From Alkalihalobacillus trypoxylicola (GTDB taxonomy: Bacteria > Bacillota > Bacilli > Bacillales > Bacillaceae_D): a stretch of DNA of 64,000 nucleotides. The translations under genes and the position numbers were made by a program. The stretch spans positions 390,100 to 454,099 of the forward strand of contig NZ_LTAO01000023.1 of NCBI RefSeq assembly GCF_001590785.1, in the 5' to 3' direction. The first letter of the stretch is position 1, and each line of letters opens with the position of its first letter. Positions 42,090 through 52,900 of this stretch are shown here, piece by piece. Under the pieces are notes generated by a model. It was not told the DNA's origin. It searched no databases and saw nothing but the letters and a program-made list of their open reading frames with translations.

Positions 42090-42118
42090 ATTGTAAACGC
42101 TACAAAATCGTTTGTCAA
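42090..42118 (-). promoter_or_regulatory. Promoter with cre-like site, bgl operon 2
   Basis: Perfect -35 TTGACA (42118-42113), 17-nt spacer and -10 TACAAT (42095-42090) on the minus strand. TGTAAACGCTACAA (42092-42105, plus strand) resembles a cre box and covers the spacer and -10. The rest of the gap to 42297 shows nothing recognisable. Confidence 0.75.
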
Positions 42119-42297
42119 TAACCAATCAACCTAATAAATAAGCGTCATCTCAATGAATTTATCCCATAAAACCAAATATTTTCCTAATTAGCATATTGGA
42201 AACTTCCAATACAACCCGTTTAGCTAATCTCATTTTGTCCTTTTATTTGCAACTTTATGTTAAGGAATTCACTTCATACTCTTATTTACCTAGATCC

Positions 42298-43593
42298 TTA
42301 CAGTCTCCATGCTATTAATTGGTGCTTTTCTAAATCACTATTGGCGTAAAGAGACTTTAAATCGAAAATCAATGAAGAATCGGTTCTAAGCATCTTTTTC
42401 AATTGATTAGGTGGACATTCTTCTTTGAAGATATCGTGTGCCACTGCAATGACGACTGTATCTAGTTCCTTTAATTGTGATTTCTCGACCAAATCGATCC
42501 CATACGATTTCTTCACTTCTTTTCGTTCAGCGATTGGATCGTATACGAGTACTTCGACACCATATTCCTGAAGTTCCTCGACTACATCGATGACTCTTGT
42601 ATTACGTGAATCGGGGCAATTTTCCTTAAAGGTCATTCCTAATACGCCAATTTTCTTTAAAGAATGATTTCCTGTTTTGAGCAATTCTTTGACGATATTT
42701 TTTACGATAAAAGAGCTCATCGAATTATTAATTCGTCTTCCTGCCGTCATTATTTGCGAATGATAGCCTAATTGCTCAGCTTTATATATAAAATAATACG
42801 GATCTACCCCTATACAGTGCCCGCCAACTAACCCTGGATAAAATTTTAGAAAGTTCCATTTAGTAGACGCTGCCTCAATGACTTGGGACGTATCAATATC
42901 CATACTATTAAAAATCATCGATAGCTCATTCATAAAGGCGATATTAATATCTCTTTGGGCATTTTCGATAATTTTAGCGGCTTCTGCTACTTTTATAGAG
43001 GAGACTCGATGAGTTCCTGCATCAATAATAGAGGAGTAAATCCCATCTACTCTTTCTAATGCTTCCTCATCCGATCCAGATACCACCTTTACAATGTCAC
43101 GTATACTATATTTTTGGTCTCCAGGATTGACTCGTTCGGGTGAATATCCTACTTGAAAATCCTTCCCTAGCGTTAATCCCGACAGCTCCTGAAGAAGCGG
43201 GATACAAATTTCCTCCGTTGTGCCAGGGTAAACAGTTGATTCTAAAATAACTAAATCTCCTACTTTTAAGACTGAAGCTACCATCTCACAAGCACTTTTT
43301 ACAGGCTCTAAATCAGGCGTTTTATCTGAATGTATCGGCGTAGGTACAGCAATAATATATACATTGCAGACCTTAATATCTTCTAAATGATACGTGAATA
43401 CCATCGATGTACTTCTTAACCGTTGACTTCCTACTTCCTTCGTCACATCAATACCTGCCTGAAGCATTTGAACTTTTTCCTGAGATATATCAAAGCCTTT
43501 TACTTTATATTCTTTAGCTAATTCGATTGCTAAAGGAATCCCCACATAGCCTAACCCAATGACGGCAATATGAGCGGGTTGCTTTATTGTCAT
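42298..43593 (-). CDS. Nucleotide-sugar dehydrogenase (UDP-hexosaminuronate type)
   Basis: A 431-residue UDP-glucose/UDP-N-acetylhexosamine dehydrogenase. Rossmann AVIGLGYVGIPLA, central ESTVYPGTTEE, AKIIENAQRDINIAFMNELS, catalytic Cys in VGGHCIGVDPYY and C-terminal GMTFKENCPDSRNTR are all present. The pattern is closest to WbpO/TviB/WecC-type enzymes, which make UDP-GalNAcA or UDP-ManNAcA. It would supply a uronic sugar nucleotide for the exopolysaccharide. ATG 43593 overlaps the stop of the GH18-like gene (ATGA). Last gene of the operon. Confidence 0.9.
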   Translation of the reverse strand: MTIKQPAHIAVIGLGYVGIPLAIELAKEYKVKGFDISQEKVQMLQAGIDVTKEVGSQRLRSTSMVFTYHLEDIKVCNVYIIAVPTPIHSDKTPDLEPVKSACEMVASVLKVGDLVILESTVYPGTTEEICIPLLQELSGLTLGKDFQVGYSPERVNPGDQKYSIRDIVKVVSGSDEEALERVDGIYSSIIDAGTHRVSSIKVAEAAKIIENAQRDINIAFMNELSMIFNSMDIDTSQVIEAASTKWNFLKFYPGLVGGHCIGVDPYYFIYKAEQLGYHSQIMTAGRRINNSMSSFIVKNIVKELLKTGNHSLKKIGVLGMTFKENCPDSRNTRVIDVVEELQEYGVEVLVYDPIAERKEVKKSYGIDLVEKSQLKELDTVVIAVAHDIFKEECPPNQLKKMLRTDSSLIFDLKSLYANSDLEKHQLIAWRL

Positions 43594-44660
43594 TTTCGTT
43601 TCTCCTTCATAACATCCTCGTTTAAATTTGCTAGGTGATTTAATGTACTTTCTGCTAATTGACCTGCACGCCAAAAGGAAAAATCACGATAATCATCCAG
43701 CTCCATTAAATACTCTACCCACGATTTAAGGGTAATGCCATCTGCATACCATACCTCAACTAGTTGATGATTCTCTATAAAAGTAAAGGTCATTGCACCG
43801 CTATTTGGATCTCGCGTTGGGGTCAATTCATGCTTACTAATTAATGCTAAAGCGTCCTGTTCAGACAAAGCTTGTACATGGTCCCCTTGCCAGCTAAACC
43901 CTCCTGTCGCTAACGCCATTCCGATATTTCCTAAATCATTAGGAAATCTCTTTGATAAAACTTCAAGAAATTCATAGCTTGCCTTAGGACCCGGTTCACT
44001 ATGAAAACCGTATAGATTGTATGCCATCACTACATAATCGATGCTCTCCTGTAATTCATTTTCTTCAGGTAAAAATCCAGGCTCTAAAACCACTCTTAGA
44101 GAAAGGTTAAGAGGCTGAAGCGCTTGTCCTAACTCCTCTGTAAATAGAAAAAAATCTGTTTTGTACTCAGTAGGAATTTTTTCATAATCCATTTCAATTC
44201 CATCAATAGGTTTATCATGAACAAATGATAGTATTTGCTCGATATGTTCTTTTCTACTGTAATCTGTCTCTAAAATATTCACTAATAAATCTGGGTTTTT
44301 CTGAATAATCGTCCCATCATCCATAAATTGGTCGTTCACAAAAGAAAGATACACTGATGATTGATGTTCTTTTTCCGTTAGAACCGTTTCTACCATTTCT
44401 TCTGCTGAATCAGGCTGGTAAAAATCGCCATTTTCATCGAAATAGGTGCCAAATAAAATAAGGTTATGAAGGGAATGACTAATGGTCTCTGCATCCTGTA
44501 AACTTTCCTCACTCTGCCAGTCAACGACCCACAAACTAGTAGTCAAGTGGAGAGCCTCCTGCAATTCTTTCTTATCATTCATGCTGCTATGATCATTAGC
44601 TTGGCAACTAGCAAGTATCAAGCTACAAAGACCAATCAGTAAGAAATGGCGAGCTGACAT
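43590..44660 (-). CDS. GH18-like lipoprotein glycosidase
   Basis: A 356-residue exported lipoprotein (LILASC lipobox) with a TIM-barrel GH18-type domain. The catalytic strand reads PIDGIEMDYEKI, matching DGxxxDxE, with Glu as the acid. Later strands VVMAYNLYG and the C-terminal FSFWRAGQL resemble the substrate-binding Tyr and Trp of GH18. Encoded beside two deacetylases and a GT2 synthase, it may trim or release the polymer, comparable to the hydrolase half of PgaB. Hydrolase family membership is from the one motif plus fold pattern. Confidence 0.8.
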   Translation of the reverse strand: MSARHFLLIGLCSLILASCQANDHSSMNDKKELQEALHLTTSLWVVDWQSEESLQDAETISHSLHNLILFGTYFDENGDFYQPDSAEEMVETVLTEKEHQSSVYLSFVNDQFMDDGTIIQKNPDLLVNILETDYSRKEHIEQILSFVHDKPIDGIEMDYEKIPTEYKTDFFLFTEELGQALQPLNLSLRVVLEPGFLPEENELQESIDYVVMAYNLYGFHSEPGPKASYEFLEVLSKRFPNDLGNIGMALATGGFSWQGDHVQALSEQDALALISKHELTPTRDPNSGAMTFTFIENHQLVEVWYADGITLKSWVEYLMELDDYRDFSFWRAGQLAESTLNHLANLNEDVMKEKRK

Positions 44661-44674
44661 CTAATTCCTCCCTT

Positions 44675-46435
44675 TTAAAACTCTTGAACAAAGAAATCAA
44701 TTAACTTTGAAAACCATTGTGATATCTTATGTTGATAAAAGGAGGTTTTCGATTTTGTCGGTTCAATATATTGAACATTTTCTCCTGCTTCCATCTCAAT
44801 CTGTTCAAATATGGAATCATAAATCGTATCCACATATTGCTCAGAAGAGGTTTCTTGCTGTATAAACTCTCCACCAAGTGATAATGTATATCCTTTAGTT
44901 GAAGAGGAGAATTCACCTTCATATAACGGAATAGCATCCATTTTTATTTGAAGCTGATCCTCATCCATTTTTAGAGTGATTTTCCGGTTGTTCATCAAAG
45001 TACTTGGATAATCATCTTGATTGATTCTTGACCCTGCTTGGGTTTCGATATAGTCATAATGTGTTGCTTTATGGAATGAATAATCTTCTCCACTCCAAGC
45101 TATTTCATCAAGACTTTCTTCAAATAGCAATTGCTCCGTTCCTTTAGCGCTTAAGTAGCCATATATTTTATTTTGTTGCAAAATGACCGTTAGTTCCGTT
45201 TTCTCATCTAAAGATTGAAGGGAAACCATTTGTTTGCCTACAACGGCTCCACTTAATTGAAGAGAGATGTTGAAGGTATTAGGTAAGGGAGATTCTAGAG
45301 TTGCTTTTACCTCTTCGTTTGGCTCAGAGGTTAATATCATTTTTTGATACTGAAATTCCCCAACCCCATTCTCGACCTGCCACATATCAGCGACTTCTTC
45401 AGTTCCTCTTTCAAAATTTAAAGAGAAGAAAGAGCTTGAATCATATTTCATTTTCATGAGTAGATGATTAACCGGCCAATGTGGCGCTACTTGAAGTCGA
45501 TTTAAATTGTATATATCCTCTTCGGAATTATTAAAAGCATGCACATCACGGTTAAAATGAAGAGCATACAACTTCTCTATCATCTCTTCATTAATGGCTT
45601 CAACGGAAGAATCCATGTTATTGTACATGGAATTTGCATGCATAATCGCATAGGACTTAGGCATTTCACCAAAATACTGCAGATAGCTTTCTTCCATGCT
45701 TTCATAATCGGCTTTGATTCGTTGTTCCATTTCATGACGAGTTTCTTTGCTAATACTATATTCATCTCTTAGGTAATCCATTAAATAATGATTGTAGTAT
45801 TCTATTAAGGTTTTATTTGGCCATGCATTTTCTTCCATTTCACCGTAATACTGCCCCTCTTTATCAAAGATATTTATATACTCTAAACGATGTCCATTCG
45901 ACCCGAGCTCCCAATATCCACTTTTCATCATACTTTTTAAATGAGAGGGCTTTAGGAACTTACTATCCTTTGTTTGTAGCTTTTCGGTATAAGTAAACAT
46001 TGTTGCTTGATAATTGAGCTTTTCTAGAATTTTTTGAGTGAATATACTAGAGTCAGTTCGTCCATCCTCAAACGAGAGAAACAGTGCCTTTTCTGGCAAC
46101 GGCTTCCTTTTTTGATAAAAATCAATGACTTGCTGTTGTGAAATCGTTTCAAAACCTTGCTCCTTCAGCAGTGTTAAATGTCTGTTCAATTCATCATTTG
46201 ATATATGATTCGTTGAACCTGTTCGATCAACGCCAAAATAGGATAAAGAGATAAACCCCTCTGTATTGGTAAACTCACCCTCTGATAATGCTTCATACGA
46301 GCTTAAAATAAAAATGGACCGGGCTATCATGACGAACATAAAAGAGATGACAAGGAGTTGAAGCACCACCTTAACCTTTTTCCTGCGATTTTTACGTTTC
46401 CAATTATAAGGTTTATCTGCTGTTTTTGGTGGCAT
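44675..46435 (-). CDS. PgaB/IcaB-like polysaccharide deacetylase with C-terminal sugar-binding-like domain
   Basis: A 586-residue membrane-anchored protein (helix about 24-46). The N-terminal half is a CE4 domain with atypical motif 1 (LFLSFEDGRTD, with Glu in place of the first Asp of TFDD) and LGSNGHRLEYIN where the usual HxxxH would lie. These changes are like those of IcaB/PgaB relatives, and activity is not certain. The C-terminal half (about 340-570) looks like a beta-sandwich (concanavalin-like) domain. It is encoded between the glycosyltransferase and GH18-like genes; likely role is processing of the exported polymer. Confidence 0.78.
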   Translation of the reverse strand: MPPKTADKPYNWKRKNRRKKVKVVLQLLVISFMFVMIARSIFILSSYEALSEGEFTNTEGFISLSYFGVDRTGSTNHISNDELNRHLTLLKEQGFETISQQQVIDFYQKRKPLPEKALFLSFEDGRTDSSIFTQKILEKLNYQATMFTYTEKLQTKDSKFLKPSHLKSMMKSGYWELGSNGHRLEYINIFDKEGQYYGEMEENAWPNKTLIEYYNHYLMDYLRDEYSISKETRHEMEQRIKADYESMEESYLQYFGEMPKSYAIMHANSMYNNMDSSVEAINEEMIEKLYALHFNRDVHAFNNSEEDIYNLNRLQVAPHWPVNHLLMKMKYDSSSFFSLNFERGTEEVADMWQVENGVGEFQYQKMILTSEPNEEVKATLESPLPNTFNISLQLSGAVVGKQMVSLQSLDEKTELTVILQQNKIYGYLSAKGTEQLLFEESLDEIAWSGEDYSFHKATHYDYIETQAGSRINQDDYPSTLMNNRKITLKMDEDQLQIKMDAIPLYEGEFSSSTKGYTLSLGGEFIQQETSSEQYVDTIYDSIFEQIEMEAGENVQYIEPTKSKTSFYQHKISQWFSKLIDFFVQEF

Positions 46436-46439
46436 TTAT

Positions 46440-48278
46440 TTACGCCCCCTCTTTCATCTTTTCGGTCTGTTTTCTATCTTTTTTCCTTTGTTTTTTTTGC
46501 TGCTCTAGTACATCTTGAGGGGTATCTCGCGTTCCCCATGTTGACTTCCAAAAAGTTACCCAAGCAACAGGCATTTGCCATAATAAAACAAATTCATAAT
46601 ATAGAACAAAAACAAGTCCGAAGAGCCATAATTTACTTTTCTTAAACATTAAGTGAGCAAAGCTTAAAAGTAAGGCCATTAATAATAAGCCCACTAAAAA
46701 AGTAGTCGGAAATATGCCGTGAATAAACGGAACATATAATAAGTTATAGGTCACTACAATAGGTGCAGCAATTGGAACAATTAAACCAACAAAGAAAAAA
46801 AGAAACATGAAGGGTTCTTTTTTATACATAAATGAGAAGGCACGCAATGATTCTCTCAGCCATGACCGCTTCCAACGCATTTGCTGCTTCAGAAATATAC
46901 GAAAGCTAGAAGGAACAATCGTTGAACAAACCGCTTGGTCCTGATAGCCAGTTCGATGACTTTTAAGAATATAATTAGTCATACTCCTGTCATCACCAAA
47001 TGTTGCTGGATGTCCTAAAAATCGCTGATTTAACCAAGCGTCTGAATGCTCGATAACTAAGCTCTTTCGATAGCAAGATAATGGACCAGACAAACATGTA
47101 ACCGCATCAAAGGTCGCTTCTGCCGCTTTCATAATTCGAAAGGCAATATAATAACGAACCGTTTGGAGCTTAGTCAAGGTATTGGTAAACTTATTTTCTA
47201 CCTCCGTACGACCAGCGACCCCACCCATTTGTGGGTCCTGAAAAGGTTGAACAATATTGCAAATCGCGTTCGGCTCCAAGAAGCTGTCTGAGTCAACAAA
47301 CACCACTAAATCATGCTTCGCCCTCTTCACGCCCTCTACTAGCGCCTCACGTTTTCCTGAATTTTTTTCTAATACATACAGTGTTAAGCGTTCACTTGTG
47401 CGAAATAGCTTTCCTTCTTGATTAATTTGAGCAATGGCCTCTCGAGCTTTTGCGACAGACTGATCGCTTGAACAATCGTCTACGACAATAACTTCTAATT
47501 TATCAATAGGATAGCTCTGATCGATACAGCTATGAATCGTTCTGTGAATCCATTTTTCTTCGTTAAAAACAGGAATAATAATTGAAACCCCTGGCTCAAA
47601 GCTTTTGTTCACCGGTATATTTCGATACATTAACCCAAAAATATATCGACTTAATAAAAAAATAGCCGCCATGATACTGTAGAAATATAATATTTTATTA
47701 AATTTAAAATAAATCACACTTTCTGCTCTCATTAAAAGAACAAGGAGCATGATAAACAATAGAAATAAGCTCGCTGCAAAAATAGACAATCCCCATCTGC
47801 GCTTTTTTAAATAATTTGAAAGAGATTGTTCAAATTCTAAGGCGACGAAATAACACTCTTTTTCATCAATTATTTCTGTGTACTGCCTGACCACTTTTGC
47901 TTCAATAGATACCTTAGACTCAAATCCTTCTGGCATAACGCCGTCAGGAATTTCAAATTTCAGTTTCATTTTTCCTTCTAATTCATTTCCGTCAAAAAAA
48001 TGATCGTTCTCTAATTTTAATAAAATCCCTGTGCTCGAAATATCGACACAGATTGAAGAATGACTTTGTTTTTTTGTTATTTGTTTTAGAGATACTGGAA
48101 ATTCTGCATAATATCGCTGTCCAGCATAACGTTTTTGATATGCTTGGTTTACACCCTCAGCTTGCTTTCCATTAGAAAAGAAACCCCTTCGGTCGTATCC
48201 ATTTCTAGAAGGATCAGGAATGTTAGAGAGCAGCCTTCGATCCTTTTTAGGATTGCTCAGTATTTCTTTAATGATCAT
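46440..48278 (-). CDS. PilZ-domain membrane glycosyltransferase (GT2)
   Basis: A 612-residue polysaccharide synthase. The N-terminal part has a PilZ-like domain (about 45-160) with the c-di-GMP motif pair: an arginine-rich RYAGQRYYAEFPV and the loop VDISSTGILLKL (DxSxxG). Two membrane helices come next, then a processive GT2 domain with IIIPVFNEE, VVDDCSSD, FVDSDS, and the QxxRW signature QQMRWKRSW. Three or four C-terminal helices end the protein. This is the BcsA/PgaC/HasA type, so it probably polymerises and exports a beta-linked glycan under c-di-GMP control. ATG 48278 is preceded by GGAGG; it overlaps the upstream gene by 11 nt. Confidence 0.88.
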   Translation of the reverse strand: MIIKEILSNPKKDRRLLSNIPDPSRNGYDRRGFFSNGKQAEGVNQAYQKRYAGQRYYAEFPVSLKQITKKQSHSSICVDISSTGILLKLENDHFFDGNELEGKMKLKFEIPDGVMPEGFESKVSIEAKVVRQYTEIIDEKECYFVALEFEQSLSNYLKKRRWGLSIFAASLFLLFIMLLVLLMRAESVIYFKFNKILYFYSIMAAIFLLSRYIFGLMYRNIPVNKSFEPGVSIIIPVFNEEKWIHRTIHSCIDQSYPIDKLEVIVVDDCSSDQSVAKAREAIAQINQEGKLFRTSERLTLYVLEKNSGKREALVEGVKRAKHDLVVFVDSDSFLEPNAICNIVQPFQDPQMGGVAGRTEVENKFTNTLTKLQTVRYYIAFRIMKAAEATFDAVTCLSGPLSCYRKSLVIEHSDAWLNQRFLGHPATFGDDRSMTNYILKSHRTGYQDQAVCSTIVPSSFRIFLKQQMRWKRSWLRESLRAFSFMYKKEPFMFLFFFVGLIVPIAAPIVVTYNLLYVPFIHGIFPTTFLVGLLLMALLLSFAHLMFKKSKLWLFGLVFVLYYEFVLLWQMPVAWVTFWKSTWGTRDTPQDVLEQQKKQRKKDRKQTEKMKEGA

Positions 48279-49698
48279 ATAGTACCTCCGTAACCGCTCT
48301 ATCATCGTTCATCATTTCCGAAATACGCCTCATTTGATAGCCTTCATTTTGGAAGTATTCGATGACCTGAGGAAGAATAGAGACGGTATGAGCTCCATCT
48401 AATATATGAAGTCCGACAATGCTTCCAGGCTCTGCTCTTGTTGTAATTCTTTCAATGATTTCCTCTTCTGATCGTGACAGGTCCCAGTCTAACGAAGCGA
48501 CATCATACAGTACAATATATTCGATACCCGTAGCAGCAATCGCATTTGCTGTTTCTTCATCGATTAACCCTTGTGCGGGTCGGAAGTAATTTAATGGTTT
48601 TTCTTGTAGAGCATTCGTTAAGATTTGATCATTCAAAACCAAATCCTCTTGCAGGTCTTCGATTTCCATTTCCGTAATCACTTGATGGTGATAAGAATGA
48701 CTCGCAACCTCATGTCCTCTATCGATAATCAATCTTGCAAGCTGAGGACTAGCCTCTACCCCTTTACCGATTAAAAAAAAGGTTGATTTTACTTGATATT
48801 CATCTAAAATGTCTAAAATAGCTTCGAGCGTTTCATCACTTGCCCAATCATCAAATGTTAAGGCTATTTCCTTTTCATTCGTTTCAAACCTTTTAATAAT
48901 AGTAGGTTTGGTTTCAACTGTATTTGAATGGAGTGTAAGAGAGTTCGTTTCAACTGGCTCACTCTTCATATAACTCCCGAGCTCCATTTCTTCCAAGCTT
49001 GTCAGCTCATAACCTGATTCAACGGCATCATGATAAATCAATTCGATCGCATCAATAACCTCCGGGTTCAAGTACGTATTTAAAGAGATAATCGAACCTC
49101 TTTTTGAAAATCGTTTTACATATTCAGCAATCTCTTCTGCTGACTGCATTTGACTATCACGAGGATTAATTGTGCTAGTGACTACCTCCATATTTAATGA
49201 AGTCGCTGCCTCTTCAAACTCAAGGCTTGTTTCATTAGAACGGCTTCTTACATAGGTTGGCTCTATATTTATTTTTTCCTTCAAAACTCGATTCGCTAGC
49301 TTCATCTCAAGAAATGCCGTTTCATAATTCAGTCCTTCGACCATAACATGATTTAATGTATTATTTTGAATCGTACTTCCTTGGTCAAGAATCCTTTGAG
49401 CTAATTCTGGATTTTCAGCTACAGCATGTCCATTTAGGAAAAAGGTAGCTTTGATTTGTAAAGTGTTTAATTTCTCTAATAATTGCTCCATCGTTTGCTC
49501 ATCAGCTAATCCATTAAAGGTGAGAGCCATCTGCTTTTTTGTGGTGATAATTTGCTCAATAGGTGCTCTCGCCTCTTGATTTAATATTGGAATTTCAATG
49601 TTAGGAGTAATAGGCTCTGGTGCATCTGCATGACGACTAAAACAGCCTGCTAAAAGAAACAGACCCAAACATATAAAAAATAAAACAAGCCTCTTCAT
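48268..49698 (-). CDS. Tandem-domain polysaccharide deacetylase lipoprotein
   Basis: A 476-residue lipoprotein (FLLAGC lipobox) with two CE4 domains. The C-terminal one (about 260-460) is complete: LTFDDWASDE, SHSYHH, YFRPAQG and LHILD. The N-terminal one (about 45-235) has the same fold pattern (MALTFNGLADEQ, ATFFLNG, LNYETAF) but lacks the metal residues: TFDD has become TFNG and the His pair is NNTLNH. It is probably a non-catalytic sugar-binding relic. First gene of the exopolysaccharide operon, with the SARP-type promoter upstream. Confidence 0.88.
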   Translation of the reverse strand: MKRLVLFFICLGLFLLAGCFSRHADAPEPITPNIEIPILNQEARAPIEQIITTKKQMALTFNGLADEQTMEQLLEKLNTLQIKATFFLNGHAVAENPELAQRILDQGSTIQNNTLNHVMVEGLNYETAFLEMKLANRVLKEKINIEPTYVRSRSNETSLEFEEAATSLNMEVVTSTINPRDSQMQSAEEIAEYVKRFSKRGSIISLNTYLNPEVIDAIELIYHDAVESGYELTSLEEMELGSYMKSEPVETNSLTLHSNTVETKPTIIKRFETNEKEIALTFDDWASDETLEAILDILDEYQVKSTFFLIGKGVEASPQLARLIIDRGHEVASHSYHHQVITEMEIEDLQEDLVLNDQILTNALQEKPLNYFRPAQGLIDEETANAIAATGIEYIVLYDVASLDWDLSRSEEEIIERITTRAEPGSIVGLHILDGAHTVSILPQVIEYFQNEGYQMRRISEMMNDDRAVTEVLYDH

Positions 49699-49880
49699 TC
49701 CTCATCCTCTTTCAGTTTTAAGTTAAATGAATGGAAAAAAACCATTCTAACACAAGATTTCTTTATCTCTCTATTTTTTAATTATCATGAAAATGTGAAA
49801 AATTCAGTATGGTCATTCTCGTTAATTATGATAAACTGAGGGGAAACTCAATGAGTCTTTTTAACTGCTATTAAGCTATC

Positions 49881-49916
49881 ATTCTACTTCCTTGTTCTGT
49901 ACAAATTCTGTACAAA
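49881..49916 (-). promoter_or_regulatory. SARP-type promoter of the exopolysaccharide operon
   Basis: Two perfect 11-bp direct repeats, TTTGTACAGAA twice on the minus strand (49916-49895), then 8 nt, then the -10 TAGAAT (49886-49881). There is no consensus -35; the repeats occupy its place. The predicted transcript has a leader of about 176 nt before the deacetylase ATG. The same arrangement, same repeat and same 8-nt distance precedes the adhesin gene. Confidence 0.78.
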
Positions 49917-49944
49917 AAATGGATGGAAAATAGGGGGAGCTTCA

Positions 49945-52900
49945 TTGAAGCGGTCGTCAAAATATTTTGTCATATTCACATTCATAAGTGTTGTTTTAAT
50001 CATAGGTTTACGCATTTTTTGGTATGATTACCACTCAAATTCAGTGGAGCAAGTAGAGGTAAAAAACGGAGTCGCGGATTTAACTCAAATTCATTTAACG
50101 GGTAAATATCTAAACCTAACTGGAGACTGGTCTTTTTATCCTAATGAACTGGTTGATCCGAACCAAAATCATACGACCGAAGAAACGATTACGGTGCCAA
50201 GTAATTGGAATGGATTAATCGATTCTACGAATTCTATCAATCAAGGTACTTATCAGCTTCAAATAGAATTGCCAGAATCCTTTAATCAACATTTAGCTTT
50301 ACGGTTTTACAGCATTTTTTCTGCAGCTGAAGTTTTTGTTAATGGAGAGTCAATATATAAACATAATGAGTTACATCATGGTTTGAATGATAGAGGGTTT
50401 ATACGGGGGCCCTTCCATGTACATATTCCGGCTGAGAAAGAGAGCATTGAGCTACTTATTCATGTAACGAATCAGCAATTCCCTATTCGTGGAGGTCTTG
50501 CAAACAACGTCTATTTAGGTAGCCAAGAAGTAATAGAAGAACAGACTACCTTTGCTTATGCTATGCAGCTAATTGTTAGTATAACCTTCTTACTGCATGC
50601 AATTTATTCTCTAGTCATTTACTTTATTTTGAAGGATATTAGGAAGAAAAACTTCCTACTGTTTGCTATGATGCTACTTTTATTTGGAGCTAGTATTATC
50701 CTTGATGATGAGGTAATTCTTCAACTACCTATTTCTATAGCTGATGCAAATCGATTATTGCTGTTACTATTAATTGCTACCTTGTTCGTTATGGTGAAAT
50801 TATGCAGTAGTATATTTCAGGTTTCCTTTAAAAAATGGAATCATCCTAATCTGCTTTTTTATCCATTATTAATAGCTTCTATCTTCATTCCCATTGAATA
50901 TATACATTATTGGACCATGCTTCAATTTTTGATTTTTTTATTAACGATTATTTTTATGCTTTTTTTATCGATCAAAGCTATTTTTAAAGGCAATTATAAT
51001 GGATATTTCATCTTTTTATTTATTTGTTCTTATCTATCTAATTTCATTTGGGGTGCATTACTTAAATCTAATGTCATTCAAATGCCGTTTTATCCCCTCG
51101 ACTATCTTTTATCCATGATTTTTATCATGATTTTATTTTTTAAGCAGCATGCAGATACAGTAGAGGAGAATAAAAAACAGACGGAAATTATTCTTGAGAA
51201 CGAAAAAAAGAAGGACCAATTTTTAGCAAGTACAGCGCATGAGCTTCGCAACCCCTTACATGCTGTAATCGTTGTATTGGAGAAAGTACTTGCTGATGAA
51301 AAGAAACCTCTCTCTTCCAAAACAAGAAGTGAGCTTACATTAGCTTTAGACGTCTCCCATCATATGAAATATACATTAAACGACTTACAAGATATGTCAC
51401 GTTTAAAGGACCATAATATTTCGTTAGACATAAAACCAACCTATCTATATAGTTTGAGTAATAATATTGTTGAAGTACTTCAGCTATACGCACAAGGAAA
51501 AGCTATAAAAATCCTTAATCAGATACCAAGAGACTTCCCAGCTGTAAACGCCGATCCGCAAAGGTTATTTCAAGTGTTATTTAACCTTGTAGAAAATGCA
51601 CTTAAGTACACAAGAGAGGGAACTATTTTTATTAAAGCTATTCAAAGAGACAACAAAGCGATTATTACAATAGAAGATACTGGTATAGGTATACCAGCCA
51701 AGGATTTGGAAAGAATAAGCCATCCCTATACACGCGGATCCAATATATCCGATTATGACGATCATGGTGGAGTCGGCCTTGGTTTAAGTATTTCACAGGA
51801 ATTCATCGCTTTGCACAAAGGTACGTTCTCGATCGAATCGCAAGTGAATAAAGGAACAAAAATAACCTTCAGCTTAACGATTAGTGAAAAACAAAATCAA
51901 AACATTGATTCTAGCTCCTATTCATTACCGAATCATTTTATTGAGTCCATTCCTTTTACACATTCGGATACATCGAAGGAAAAAATTATTGTGGTAGATG
52001 ATAACCCCATTAATTTGCAAACAATTCGAATCGCATTATCAGAGCAATACGATGTAACCACCTTTGACAATCCAGAGAATGTTTTAAAATTGAAGAATCT
52101 CTATGATTACTCTTTAATCATAACCGATATTATGATGCCTCAAATGTCGGGCTATACGTTAACGAAAAAAATAAGAGAGCACTTCACTGTTACAGATTTA
52201 CCGATATTACTTTTAACCGCATTAAATCATCCAAGTGATATCGCAACAGGGTTTCAAAGCGGGGCGAATGATTATCTATGTAAACCAGTTGAGCGTCATG
52301 AATTAACAGCACGAGTTAGTACGTTAATCCAATTACAGCATGCGATTAAAGATAAGGTGGCAAAAGAATCTGCTTGGCTCCAAGCACAAATCAAGCCCCA
52401 CTTTTTATACAACACGCTCAATTCTATTGCTTCACTAGGTCACTCTAACCAAGATGCCATGGTTGAATTATTATTTGAATTTGGAAATTATCTCAATCGT
52501 AGTTTTGATTCTAACAATACTAAACAGCTGGTGCCTTTAGAACATGAAATTGAACTAGTAAACTCGTATTTAAGCATCCAATCGATTCGTTTTCCTGCTC
52601 AGTTTGAGGTTCATTGGCATATGAAGACGAGCCGTACGGCATTCATTCCACCGTTAGTATTACAAACACTTGTGGAAAATGCCTTACATCATGGCGTTTT
52701 AAAAAATCGTCAACAAGATGGACGCATTGATATTAAATTAGAGGAAATAAAGAAGCAGCTCAGATTATCTATACAAGATAACGGGGTCGGTATCGATTTA
52801 TTAAAAGTCTATAAAATCCTTGCTTCAGAAAACCCAAAAGAGGTTGGTATCTATAATGCGCACAAGCGATTAAAAAGATTTAATAAAGCGGGGTTAGAAA

